The notes below the pieces were generated by a model. That model was not told the DNA's origin and ran no database searches. It saw only the letters and a program-made list of their open reading frames with translations. The translations under genes and the position numbers were made by a program. A DNA stretch of 64,000 nucleotides from Karstenula rhodostoma CBS 690.94 (Eukaryota; Ascomycota; Dothideomycetes; Pleosporales; Didymosphaeriaceae). Shown one piece after another: positions 45,086 through 56,078 of this stretch; the first letter of the stretch is position 1, and each line of letters begins with the position of its first letter. The stretch covers positions 1,192,051 through 1,256,050 of the forward strand of contig MU001508.1 in NCBI GenBank assembly GCA_010093485.1, given 5' to 3'.

Positions 45086-47214
45086 GGCGGAAACCAAAAC
45101 ATGGATGCTTCTGCTACGTTTGACGGGCAACACAGTCACGAACCTTCACGGCCAAGAAGCAGTATCTGGAATGCACTCACCATGATTGGAAAGGCAGGCG
45201 GGTCTTCTCTGTTCCGGCATATGACCCCGCAGTATGAACGTCACAATCAAGGCCAAGCAGGATGCTGCCGAATGGTAGCCGTTTCACGCTAGTCAGGCCT
45301 GCAGTCTGCTCAAGAGAAGAAGAGCATGGCGTTCAAGCAGGCTCAAGAGCAGAGGAGTCAGGCGTCCGAAGCAGGCTCAAGGCGTCGTGAGTCGTGCAAC
45401 AGCTTGGCTTTGGCGTTCGCTAGGTCTAGAATCACCATCGGTCTCGAAACAGTTCTCGAAAGATGTTGCTCAAAGGAATTCCTATCCAGCTCCCGACGAT
45501 GGAGTGAACGGCACTCGACTGCGAGACAGGGTTTTTGGAATTGGAGGCGGGGAACACAGGATGTCTATATCCCGACCGATAATAGATGTGTTATTTTCGA
45601 AATCTGCTTTCCTGCAGCTAATCACGTGTCCGGATAGCATCCATTGCTTTCAAGGCTGGCAGCCAAGGCCGATGCGCACCCCTGCAGCGCCTCGAGTGCG
45701 GAGTGCGAACATACCCATATTACCTTACATGAGTTATCTTGCATAATTGACTGCTACTGCGGGGAAGAGGCGACCATATGACGACAGCGGTCTTGGTTGA
45801 CAATGTCTCGAATGGCCTTCTCACGGATTGCGGCGACAGTAGCTGCTGTCAAGTGAAGTCTCGATGGTGACGGGACGGACTGCCTCACCGGCGCGCGAGC
45901 AAGCGAGCAGAGAAACACAAGACCTCCGTGGTGCTCCTGTTAAGCGCCGTCGCGTCAAGAGCACGGCGGTACGATGTGCCATGGGATGGGAAGCTCTCGG
46001 TGTCGGTCGGTGCCTGTTTCATCACTGTCTCAGGCACCATGTCCATGCTATGGGCGCCTGCAGCGACAGCGACAGTACGATATAGGCGGCACAGCGACGT
46101 GCGCGAACACACTCACGTGGCAACAGCAACAGCGTACCTACCCGGCTGACAGCTGCGCCCAACGTGCAGGCGTAGGACACGGCCACGGTGTGGGAGATGA
46201 GCCTCACACCGGGTCTACAGACCCGGGAAGGATGGCCAGGCTGCAATGCGCGGTGTAGCGTGGCAGAGGCGCGACAGGTACATGGCGAAGCGCGCGCGCA
46301 TTGGGAGCAGTGGTACAAGTACAGAGAGAGGTACAGGTACAGGTACAGGTACAGCAGACGGAGCGTCGCGCGAGGGCAGCAGGAGTCTTTCGCGTTTGCC
46401 GTAGGGGCCAGGCCGCATGGATGAGATGAGAGCCAACGTCTGCGGGTTGCAATTTAGCCAGGCACGCCACCCACCGAAGACGTACTGTACACCAAAACGA
46501 GGGCGCAGTTCGGTCGTGAAAGAGGCCGGGGGCAATCTGTACCCGCTTGTGACGCAGCAGCACCGTTCGCTGGAGCAGCGTGAACGGCGGCTTTGTTGGA
46601 CGGCGGTGGAGCGTGCGGGTAACGGGTTACGGCAGGGCTGGCCGCCAACGGGGCTGCCGGGTGGAGCAGGGCGCTGCCACATTCTAATCCTGTACATACA
46701 GCAGCACTGAGCACTGGGCAGACCAGTCTGCAATCTGTAATCTGGCCTGGGCGTGTCTCTCTCCTTGTGCGGGCGTGGGCCAATAGCCAATAGTGCCCGT
46801 GCAAGGAATCGTCGTTGCGGATTAGCGGGCGTGCTGAAACCGGAGCAGCGACCTCGCGAGCACACGCAGCCCTCCTCCACTGCCGACACACACTCTCTCT
46901 CGCCCAAGCATCCCGCACCGCACACGTCCGCGACCCGCCGTAGAGCGCTGCGAGCGACCTCGTCTGGCTCTGCGCCGCCCATTTCGACCTCGACTCTCGA
47001 CTCCCGCCTCTCGCACCCCGCTAGCGTCCCGTCCCCAGCACCGCTCCGCCCGTCGACACCTTGGCCGCCCTGCCTCCGCACACTGCACAGCGCATACATA
47101 CGGCCACCCGCACCCCAGCCAAGCAGCCCGACTGACTGATTGACCCGCCCGAGCAAGTCGAGACCTGGTCTTAAGCTGCCGCCCACGCTCTTTCCGCCGC
47201 CCAACCACGACCCT
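45086..47214. other. Long upstream region of SHO1
   Basis: No supported gene in 2.1 kb. The right half (about 46750-47214) is C-rich and Ser/Pro/Arg-coding in open frames, typical of a fungal promoter or leader, not of a protein. A GTACAG microsatellite is present at about 46317-46353. Confidence 0.5.
46317..46353. repeat. (GTACAG)n hexanucleotide array
   Basis: Five to six units, first one interrupted by gagagag, in the long SHO1 upstream region. Confidence 0.8.
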
Positions 47215-48325
47215 ATGCCCGCGTACGCCTCCTACGGCTCGCCCTCGCTGAACAAGATGGAAAACGGTTACGGCCACGGCGGCCGCTCCTCGTTCTCGCT
47301 CGGCCGCATCTTCGGCGACCCCTTTGCCCTGTCCACCATCTCCATTGGCTCCGTCAGTATCCCTCTGCGCCGTGCGGCTGAGCCCTGCACCTACACACCA
47401 CATGTACTAACCCGCAACAGCTGGCCTGGGTCATTGCCTTTGTGAGCTCCATATTGTCCGCCCTCCGCCCAAAACCCGAAGAGCGCGTGCCGCCGTTTGC
47501 CTGGTGGACGCTGGTGTACATGCTGTTTAGCATCGTGGGCGTCTCCATCACAGTGGCCTCCGACTCAGAGCGCACCTACCATGTCGCCGTGAGCAGACAC
47601 CACACGCCTGGCACCCAATCAGTATGCTAACGCGCCCAGGTTGTTGGCTTCACCGCCGCTGGAATCGTCCTCTCCTCGTCGGCCGTCAATGCCCTCGTCT
47701 ACTCGCCCGTGGCTGCCAACGAGGCTGCTGCGGCGGGCTTCATCCTGCTCTCCATGATCGCGGTACGTCCATGCCCACCCACACGGCGCAACGCACACTG
47801 ACTCTCCAGATCGTCTGGGTCTTCTACTACGGCTCGCAGCCCCAAGCCAGCCACCGCACCTTCGTCGACTCGTACGCCCTGCACAAGGAGCAGCCCGCCT
47901 CGCGCTCCTCCCGCCAGATGTCCAACAACTACGGCGCCCCCCAGCAGTCCTCGCTCGCACCACAGCCCCAGCTCTACACTTCCGCCCAGCTCAACGGCTT
48001 CGAGACCTCGTCCCCCGTATCCGGCTATCCCGGCGGCCCCATCGGCGGCGATGCCCGCGGCTCCTCGATCCCGCGCTTCGGCGGCGGCATGGGCCAGACG
48101 CCCACCAACGACGTCGAGCAGCAGCCGCAAGAGCAGAGCATCGAGTACCCGTACCGCGCAAAGGCCATCTACAGCTACGAGGCGAATCCCGACGACGCCA
48201 ACGAGATCTCCTTCCAGAAGCACGACATCCTCGAGGTCTCGGACGTCAGCGGGCGGTGGTGGCAGGCCAAGAAGCCCAACGGCGAGACGGGCATTGCGCC
48301 GAGCAATTACCTTATTCTGCTGTAG
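47215..48325 (+). CDS. SHO1: Osmosensor Sho1 (four-TM, SH3)
   Basis: Plasma-membrane sensor of the HOG osmostress and filamentation MAPK pathways; its SH3 domain binds Pbs2. Exons 47215-47352, 47421-47588, 47640-47762 and 47810-48325 give 314 residues. Four transmembrane segments lie between about residues 42 and 150: [61 protein letters not shown] and [23 protein letters not shown] Ser/Gln-rich linker ([17 protein letters not shown]) follows, and a C-terminal SH3 domain: [56 protein letters not shown], with the ALYDY-like, WW and PSNY motifs. All four exons join in frame with family-conserved positions. The N-terminal Ser/Gly segment has the usual short cytosolic start. No adjacent pathway genes. 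Confidence 0.95.
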
Positions 48326-49097
48326 AAGGCTGGCTCCTTCCGCTTTTTGTTCTTTCTTTCTTTTCTTTCCTGGAGATTCCATCTTGGAAGCAAAGTGCGG
48401 CGCCTCGAGCCGCATATCGTCACGGCCTTTTCCTTGCGTCTCTTACCGACTCACTCTTCTTCGGTCCATTTGTCCTTCAGCATTGCCACTGCGCAGGGCT
48501 TCCCCCGCCAACGTGCTGTAAGTCCTACAAGGCGAGATGCGGGCGGGGAGGCCCGTTATACCTTTCTGGTGCCTTGTACTATGTGTAGTGGGTGAGGTTT
48601 GGAGCTTTGTCGAGGGAGAAATGTGCACGGAATGCGATGTATGTGTTGGAACTGGATCTGGGCTTGGGCTTGGGCTTGGGCTTGGGCATGGAGTTGGGGC
48701 GTGTCTTACATACTGTTCTGCGGGGAGTGTGCTGTTTTTGAGAGAGACGAGATTGCGAGATTGACTTTGTCGAGGTCCCTGCCTACCTTGCCTGCACGAT
48801 ACCCGGATGAAAAGGAAAGGGAGATAGGTATACATAATTTCGAGTTGAAGTTTGTGTCTTGCTTGCTTGGGCTACCCCCTACTATTGGTGTTTGGTGGAT
48901 GCTTCATGTGTGTGGTATATCTGGCACGGCGGTATGCGCAAGGTGGGTTCTTCGGGACAAAACAAGACGTCAGGGCAGCCACGGCCTACAAAATCAAACG
49001 ATGACACATCAGACGACGACAGTCTCCATACTTCCACAACCCGCCACCCAACGCCTCCACCTGCCCCGCCGAACACGTACTCCCCACGTCCCACAGA
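48326..49097. other. 3' region of SHO1, convergent with carboxypeptidase
   Basis: No gene. Contains a short GGCTTG array (about 48657-48690). Confidence 0.5.
48657..48690. repeat. (GGGCTT)n hexanucleotide array
   Basis: Five tandem GGGCTT units ending in gggcatgg. Confidence 0.8.
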
Positions 49098-51050
49098 CTA
49101 CACTCTACACTCCCTCTTCGCCGGTGGACCGCTTAGCACGCCGCGCCAGCCCCAAGTCTCCTTCGCCCCGCGCGTGAGGGTGGTGGCGCTCGCGTTGGGG
49201 TACGACCCCGTCGCGGTGTCGACGTCGTGCAGGGTGCGGGTGAATATGGTTTGGACCTGCTCGGGTTTATACCAACTCACGGCGTGGCCGGCGTCGAAGA
49301 CGCGGGTGAAGGAGAGGAGGGTGTGGTGGCGTGTTAGAGCGGTGGGTTGCTGGGAGGGGAGGAGGAGGAGGGGGGTGTAGCCTGCTGTAGCAAAGGCGGA
49401 CCAGGGGAGGGAGAGGGAGAGGGAGAGGGAGAGGGAGAGGGAGAGGGAGAGGTTTTGTGCGCCGAGCCCTGAGGGGGAGATGTTAGAGGCGGGACTGGGG
49501 GTGTGTGGAGGAAGGTGTACGGGGGAGGGAGGAAACGCACAGTTGCAGCGCCAATCGCGGTCGCCGTAGACGAGGGCTACGCGCGTGCCGTGGGCGAGGA
49601 GGTAGGAGAGGTCCGCGCTACCGTCTCTCATGGGGTCGCCTGTGACGGTGTAGAAGTTTGTGAAGACGGGGCTGGAGAAGAGCGTGTAGTTCAATCCGGC
49701 GGGGACGCCTAGGCGGGCTCTCGTGGTGGGGTTGTTCAGGCAGGTCGCTGCGTACTTGGGGGGATTGGGATCTGCGGGGTCGAGGCCCATGTCGTATTGG
49801 CTTCTTGCGCCCGCAAAGCCAAAGTACGGCGCGAGGAGGGCGTCGTTGCAGGTGTAGGCGGCGGTCGTGCAGGCGGTGTAGGCGGCGGCGTCGGCGCCTT
49901 CGTCGGTGGGGTCGTTGGAGGCTTTCAGCTTGCGGCAGGTTTGCACTTGGTCGAAGCAGCCGCCGGTGGCACGGGTAGAGCGCAGGATGGAGTCGGACTT
50001 TTCTTTGGTGTAGAGCTGGAAAGGGGTGCCGTTGGGGTTGGTCCAGGTGTTGTTGTAGGGGAGGGTTGCGTAAGCGGCGCCTTGGGCTAAGATGTCCATG
50101 CAGCCGTTTGTGATGCCGACGGAGGGGACGAGGATGGTTTTGTATGTTGCGCTTGCTTTGGCGGGGAGGTTGGCGTTGGTGCGGAGGATGTAGCTCGCGA
50201 GGGTTGAGACGTACATGCCGCCGTACTGATCAGAGCGGTTACATGAGCATGCAAGGTGATGCGTTTCGCAAGGCTGATTCACTTACCGAGTTACCCCAGA
50301 TACTGACGCTATACTTGTCGCCATAATTCACATCGAAACTGGTCTTGTTAACAGTAGTAGCGTTAATATCCAGTGAGTATATTTACTCCGCAAAGAAGAC
50401 CTGCAGAAAGTACCACATGCTTTTCCCCGCTATCGTCGAGGTCTTCGCAGTTGTAGCTGGGTTCTGGCTTGCAAATCTTCCCTGGATGTTGGTCAAGTTT
50501 GATTCCACGCCGCCCGGTATGACAGCTCCTGATCCAGCGGCCCCTCCAAGGGCATCGAACACGCCGGCCACAATCCTGTCGTAACTGAAGCCGACTTGGT
50601 TTGGTTGGTCCACATATAACATGTGCGCAGCTTGGTTGAACGGAAAGGGGTTTGGGATGACAGAGTTTCCGTCTGGTTGGGCAATACAGGGGCCGTTCTC
50701 TGTCAGGGCGGCGAAACTGGAGGCTTCACCGGGACCACCTGCGAGGTAGAGGGCGAGGTTTGCTCTGGCAAGGTTACGTGCGGGGAAGAACCAGAAGAAT
50801 GTCGATGTGTTGTAAGCTGCCCCGGGAACGACGGTGCTACTCATGCGGACATAGCCGCTGTAGGACACAACAGAACCACACGCAATGTCTTTGAAGATGT
50901 GAATTAGCAATACATCGTGGACGGTAAGCGGTGATGACTAACTTTTTTGTAGGAGATGGTTGCTCCTGGGATGGCCCTCGAGATTCTGTCTGTACACTGG
51001 GCCGGGGCGACTTGAGTCAAAGTTCCGAACAAGAAGTACAATAGATTCAT
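49098..51050 (-). CDS. Secreted serine carboxypeptidase, family S10
   Basis: Removes C-terminal residues from peptides at acid pH. Exons about 50939-51050, 50387-50888, 50287-50338, 49541-50225 and 49098-49468 total 573 residues. Signal peptide MNLLYFLFGTLTQVAPAQC. Oxyanion part LYLAGGPGEASSF; ...MLYVDQPNQVGFSYD. The nucleophile Ser is in SIWGNSYGGMYVSTLASYIL (GNSYGG in place of the usual GESYGG), the catalytic Asp in ALVYGDRDWRCNW and the His in RVFDAGHAVSWYKPEQ. The serine motif is split by an intron. The first donor is the least certain: GTTAGT is stronger but breaks the frame, while GTCATC four bases on keeps it. The codons after NWLGAQN are an in-frame CTCTCC repeat giving alternating Leu-Ser (see the repeat feature), just before LPWSAFATAGYTP. 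Many Asn sequons fit secretion. Confidence 0.9.
49404..49453 (-). repeat. In-frame (CTCTCC)n coding array in the carboxypeptidase
   Basis: About eight tandem GGGAGA units on the plus strand, read as CTC TCC (Leu-Ser) on the minus strand. They give a run of about 8 Ser-Leu pairs in the last exon. Unit length is six, so expansion or contraction keeps the frame. Confidence 0.9.
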
Positions 51051-52204
51051 ACTGTAGCCCTACACGATCTGTCAGAGCGACAGCTTGGACTAAGTAGATG
51101 TTGAAGGCACAGCTGTTAGTATTCCGATCCCGTGGCCAGTCAAGCTTAGACGTATTCCCTGTTCCACTACAAAACGCACCGGCTCGGTAAAGTCACAATG
51201 GTTGGCGTGTATCAGTTTATTGAATAGCAAAGTCATTTGAAGTCCGAAACCTAGAAGCTAATACCTGCGTATTGATTACAGGGCTTGCTGTGCCGCACTC
51301 TCCTCAGCAATGCGTCCATAGACAGAGGTCAAAAGCCCTTAGCGGTGTGTTGTAGTTATAGAAGGAATAAGTCACAGTCATTGTAATAGGCGTGGTGCTT
51401 ATACAAGGAGGTATGCACGGCCCAGGGTTCGTACTGAGGTACGTTTTGGGGTGACCGCATACAAGGGAGACGCGCAGCGAAGGATTGGTACATTCCCGTG
51501 TGAATTGCCATCGGTCCGGTCCTCTTTAGGTGTGCGAGCATCTGAGCTTTTCGGCTTGGTGCCCAACGTGCCGAATGTAGGTCTGAATGGCGAGGAAACA
51601 AGGTTGCGCAAAACTATTTTGTGGGTGCGAGTTCGAGCATGGCTGTCTCAGACATGCCACGCGAGGCAATCTGAAATCGTGGCTTAGCCACAGCCTACAA
51701 TTGGGTATTTTCAGGATGTTCTGGAATGTGAAATGCAGTCCTGTCGGACAGCCAGCTGGAGACACTAATAACACGTGTTGTCTCGCAGGACTTGAAGCGC
51801 AACAACATTGTGGACTAGCTCAAAAGCTTTTGCCATCAAGCTGGAGGAAGTTTTCCGATACATAGACGGGATGTCGGGATTGAGGAGACTGGGGGTCAGA
51901 TGTGATGCGGTTTGGTGCGAGCGAAGTTGAGGTGGAAGGAGCTATGCCCAATGCTTCATGATTACGTCATCTCTTTTCTCTGAGATCTCTGAGCTCATAT
52001 ATTTATCAAACAATTTCTATGACAGGACGCAAGCTTGTGAAGATCACCAACAGCACAAGTCAGCTCTGCTTCGATGAAAATCCCGGATCGTAAGACGCCA
52101 CCTCTCCCGCGTTGTATTATAACCTTCGTCGAACCACCCTGTCTCCCACGAGCGCTACCTTACACCTGCAGGACAAGCCTAGAAACCGCACTTCTACTGA
52201 CCTG
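51051..52204. other. Gene-sparse region
   Basis: Promoter of the carboxypeptidase at left, 3' end of the lysozyme-like gene at right. Several short frames, none supported. Confidence 0.45.
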
Positions 52205-53228
52205 TTACAAACCGGCATCGCAGACCTTTTTCGCATTGGCCACATGCTTGTTGTAAGCGTCAGGGAACGCGGAACTTGTGAAGAATTAGTAGGCCGTCCA
52301 CGCGCGGATGACACATAGAGACTTACACTTGAACTTTTTGGGCAGCTACTCCGATCGCAAGATTCTCCCAGCTCTTAACTCTTTTGAGGGCGTTGAAGAA
52401 GAAATGTGCGCTCAAGTCCTGTCAAGGTCAGTGAAATGTTCTCTTCACTGGGCGTGGATGACATACCGCATTCATTCTGTCCTTGGTGCTTCCCCAGGAA
52501 GGCCGCTGCTGGAAGATTCCGACAGAGTCATGGTCTGAACCAACTCCATCATGGGGATAGTTAAGAGAAGCAGGATACTTTGAATTGGCGAGGACGCGAA
52601 TGCTGTTGGATGTGAAATCCCCACACAGAGAGTCTAACCCGATTAGGATATCACGTGAGTGAGTGTGGTCTTGGCACACAGGTGCCAGTATATAGACAGC
52701 TCACCACCCACGCCCTTAATAGTCTTACTTATCTGCAATAAATCATTCAGTTCAACAAATGCTAGACTCCTGGAAGGCGGTGGTGATTGCGACGTAGCAC
52801 GCGCGCTTCCGCTGGCTGGCGGCAAAGTCCTTCTTGGTCCGAGCGATGATGGCGCGCGTATTCCTGGTCTGGACAGAGTTTAAGCCTGGAAGGGTTCCGC
52901 CCCCACTCGTTGGTGTGCAGCATTTGAAGTTGGAAGGACCCGGGCAGAGTCCAGATTGAGTGGTACCCCCGCATTGGGAGGTCCACTTGCAACTTCCCCC
53001 AGAAGCGCATTTTGTCTTTACGCAGCACTTGACGTCGGCTGCCGTGCCAGGGCAAGCGTTGGATATGAACGAGCCGCCCCCATTCGAGCAAGATGAGGTG
53101 GAGATGCAGACACCGGGTGCCCCGCCGGCACCAGTGCAAGGCCCGTTTACAGAGGAGCGAGGGGCGAGGGCGCTCACCAAACTCGTGGAGAGCAATGAGA
53201 TCAGGAACACAGAGTTAAGAAACTGCAT
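52205..53228 (-). CDS. Secreted Cys-rich protein with lysozyme-like (bacterial-type) C-domain, interrupted by an insertion
   Basis: Signal peptide MQFLNSVFLISLLSTSLVSA. Two Cys-rich repeats follow (GAPGVCISTSSCSNGGG...CPGTAADVKCC and CKWTSQCGGTTQSGLCPGPSNFKCC), possibly wall-binding. The C-domain reads ARTKKDFAASQRKRACYVAITTAFQESSI, then SKYPASLNYPHDGVGSDHDSVGIFQQRPSWGSTKDRMNA, DLSAHFFFNALKRVK and VSAFPDAYNKHVANAKKVC. Such TALQES...NYPHDGVGHDHDSVGLFQQRP domains are common in Actinobacteria, where they are probably peptidoglycan-lytic; Glu of QES is the likely acid. Introns: 52275-52326 (GTAAGT) and 52419-52466 (GTATGT). Right after QESSI, the frame meets a stop and about 159 extra bases. Removing them restores 254 codons with perfect family continuity. 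The gene is therefore either broken, or its insertion is spliced with some length change. Confidence 0.75.
52599..52762. mobile_element. Small insertion with target duplication and terminal inverted repeats
   Basis: A 154-bp segment (52604-52757) is flanked by direct repeats aatgc (52599-52603 and 52758-52762). It starts TGTTGGATGTG and ends CAGTTCAACA, so its ends are inverted for TGTTG/CAACA. It holds a short inverted repeat TGGCAC...GTGCCA near 52672-52687. It lies exactly between codons for ...QESSI and RVLANS... of the lysozyme-like protein. Read on the minus strand it has a GTTGAA donor at its start and possible acceptors (GGTTAG or CAACAG) near its end, so it could act as an intron. 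Size and structure suggest a MITE- or introner-like element. Confidence 0.6.
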
Positions 53229-54372
53229 TTTCGCGGAGTGGTATCCGAAATTTCAGAGTGTTTTGATAGCTGAGTGTTGAAAGACCGTCCAAGGTTTTGT
53301 ATGGAAAACAATACACAGGAGTGTCACCATCCACTTTATATTCGTCCTTCGGCATGCTCTTGGGGTCCAAATAGACACATTCCACACGAAACGACTATTT
53401 TTCGTGTCCCGTATTCAAAGCGAACGGATCTGTACAATTTGGTGGACTTTGCAGTATTCTCATACAAAGGTGGAACCCTATACCGCTGTCGCGTTGTCGT
53501 ATTCTCGTGGCGACCACACATTGCCGATGTCCGAGGCGTCACGTGATCAAATACGAACCATCCGGAGATTTGTATCTCGTAATCCGGAAGCTGAAAATCA
53601 AGACTCCGAGCTATCAGGACGTCAGATCTATTTTCGGCACATCTTTTACCCTCGAGCGGTCGCCGATCTGATTCGCCTTCGTGTTGGGTGGCAAAATCGT
53701 CTGACCTTTGCTAAAGTCTGTCGCTCTACCATGGATAGTAATTAGTATGGCCCTTCTGCAGGCTCTCTAGACCGATTTTTGTCTTCTGATGATATATCAT
53801 CGTCTTTTCAATTCCAATGTTTGAGCTCGCGTGCAATCAACCAGAGGTCCGCGGCAAGCAATGGAGTACGCATCGCATCAATGGATGCTTCGGAGGCTCG
53901 CGTACCCTTGCCGTGGCTTTCGTATTCAATCAACTTCGTGGGACTATGATGACACATGGCGTCTAAAATTGTGTAAGTGCACAACTATTGAATTGGTCGG
54001 TGCGCAGGGCATTCGACAGAACCGACACGTACTCGGATCAAGGGACCCACTTTCACTCTATGACACTGGACAAAATGACTCCAGTCAACAAAGAACAATT
54101 CAAATTCCACACTAGGAATTATCCGACACATTTTGGAGCGACCATTAGCCTTCGCGTACGAGAAGCAACTCGACTTATAGATAGACGACCTAGGATTTCG
54201 TAAAGTCTATTTTAGATGCATTACCTGTTAGTGTCCCCGATGGGTCGATGATGGTGGATTGTCCTTCAGATGTCGATCTTAGCTCCATCACAGAAAGGTT
54301 GTCTTCTGAGTGACGTTGGCCGTGGTGATATCTGTTCCCGGACTCCAAGTGAGATGCTCGTGATGATCCTTC
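53229..54372. other. Gene-sparse region
   Basis: Open frames on the plus strand (53404-53745, 53831-54115) have no recognisable motif. No gene supported. Confidence 0.4.
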
Positions 54373-55369
54373 CTAGTCATCGTTTATCTTCTTGTGGGTT
54401 GAGTTATATCTGTTTGCAAACAGAAGTCGAAGGAATGGAACGCAGGATAGACTGATAGCGACTGGGGGCCCTAAACCGGAGAACACGGTCGCCCCGATGC
54501 TGTCGTGGGGCATTTCGTTAAAATCAAGTCCAGGAATCGTGATTTGCCGGTAAATACCTATGGCGCAGGTCCTGTGACATAGCATTCGTCAGTGCAATAA
54601 TTGAAAGCTTGAGACCTGATCACTCACGCAAAGCCAACTCCAAACATTCCCACCAGTATCAATCTTCTTCGCAGCGGGAGCTGCAATTTCATGATGAAAG
54701 GCATAGGAAGCAGCAAGACGATGACCTCATATACAATGTTCAAAGCCCCACAGAATGTGTAGTATAGAGGCCAATTGCCACACAAGCCTGCTTCGATGGT
54801 CTTGTCCCAATTATACGCAAGTGGTCGGCATAGAAAGAATGGAGCTATGGCAGTTGAGAGGTACGATAACGTGAGCAAAACGCCACAGCACCGAACGAGG
54901 AGAAGTATTCTGGGTACAGGCATGAGAGTGGCATACATGAGCAGAACCGGGATCTTACATGTATACATTGCCAGATTGTACAGAACACCAACAGATACAA
55001 TAGTCTATATAAGATTGTTAGCTTGCTAAATGTAGAGGACGAGTTTGCTTTTCAGGGCTACCGGACCTTTCCAAAAACTACCAGAACCGATGGACCGAAT
55101 CTTGAAACGATCTCGGCGGTATGGAAGCCCATTCCCCCTTTGCATACGAGAACAAAGTAATTCATATGAAGCCCAGTGCACACCGCTAAATTAAGTAGTA
55201 TGCCAGCATTGGCCAAGTCGAGAGGCTTGGTAGTTTTGGAAAGCTTTGCGAAGATGCGTATGGCAACAAAGATAGTGGGAATGACGATGGAGAGAGACGA
55301 TGTGATCAGAATCTGGTATTGAAGACCATTCACAACTGGAATCGGTGACTGGTCCTGGGAAGATGTCAT
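54373..55369 (-). CDS. Fungal rhodopsin-like integral membrane protein
   Basis: Exons 55067-55369, 54628-55004 and 54373-54571 give 292 residues. The family is a large fungal group of seven-helix membrane proteins (often annotated rhodopsin domain or PTH11-like), mostly of unknown function; some sit in secondary-metabolite clusters. Six or seven hydrophobic segments are visible: LITSSLSIVIPTIFVAIRIFA, LANAGILLNLAVCTGLHMNYF, LYNLAMYTCKIPVLLMYATLMPV, LLLVRCCGVLLTLSYLSTAIAPFF, LYYTFCGALNIVYEVIVLLLPMPFI and RLILVGMFGVGFATCAIGIYR. The motifs CRPLAYNWDK, GxCG, N-x-DxxL-like NIVYEVIVLLLP and a final PFLRLLF are as in the family. Start at MTSSQDQSPIP; ATGs further upstream are in frame but weakly supported. 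No CFEM domain. Confidence 0.82.
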
Positions 55370-56078
55370 CTCCGTTTCAGGCTGGATGTCCTGACGTATC
55401 AAGATAAAGGTGCGCAGCCGAAAGATATTTATATGCACATTTCCTACCATCGATACGAACTCTAGTCTAGTGTATGGACTTTTCTTTCTATGACATACTA
55501 TCTGTGCACACAATGGCTTTGCATATTTGACAGAAAATACACGGGACGACGATGCAGTCTCATGAAGCTTGAAACGGACCCAGGCATGCCCAACAGGCCT
55601 TCCGCCAAGGCGGCAGAACTATTTATGAGACGAATAGAGCGATATTTTCCCTCAACACCGTATAAGACTACATAGAGAATATGAATTTGCTATGATTTTC
55701 CTTTTGGCAGCTCGAGATAAAGAACGAGTCTGTACCAAAATTTGGACATGTTTAATGTAAATTATCTTAAGAGTCGATGTTCCGCATCAACTGCATCTAA
55801 GATGCTGTATAGGGTAGTCGAAGGAAAGAAGATTGAGTCCGTACTCCTTACCGCAGCTAAGTGGAATTACCTTCATCACTTTCTTTATTCCTCTTAATGA
55901 AGGATGCAGACTGTGCCACTGATAATCTGACAAGACTCGGGGATCTAACTTGTTAGGGCACCCGCCACCGTGCGTGCATAACCGATATCTATATCCAAAC
56001 CTTACCCCGCCGAGTAGGTACGTATCGAGGAAACTTCTGCCTGGCCAGTCTTTATTAGACGCACTTATTGTAAAGGCT
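55370..56078. other. Divergent intergenic region
   Basis: Between the rhodopsin-like gene and the short-chain dehydrogenase. A minus frame at 55787-56221 has no support. Confidence 0.4.

Noticed and set aside
46215..47204. A 329-codon minus frame upstream of SHO1.
   Set aside because: Antisense to the C-rich leader of SHO1 and crosses the GTACAG array; no motif. Length comes from base composition.
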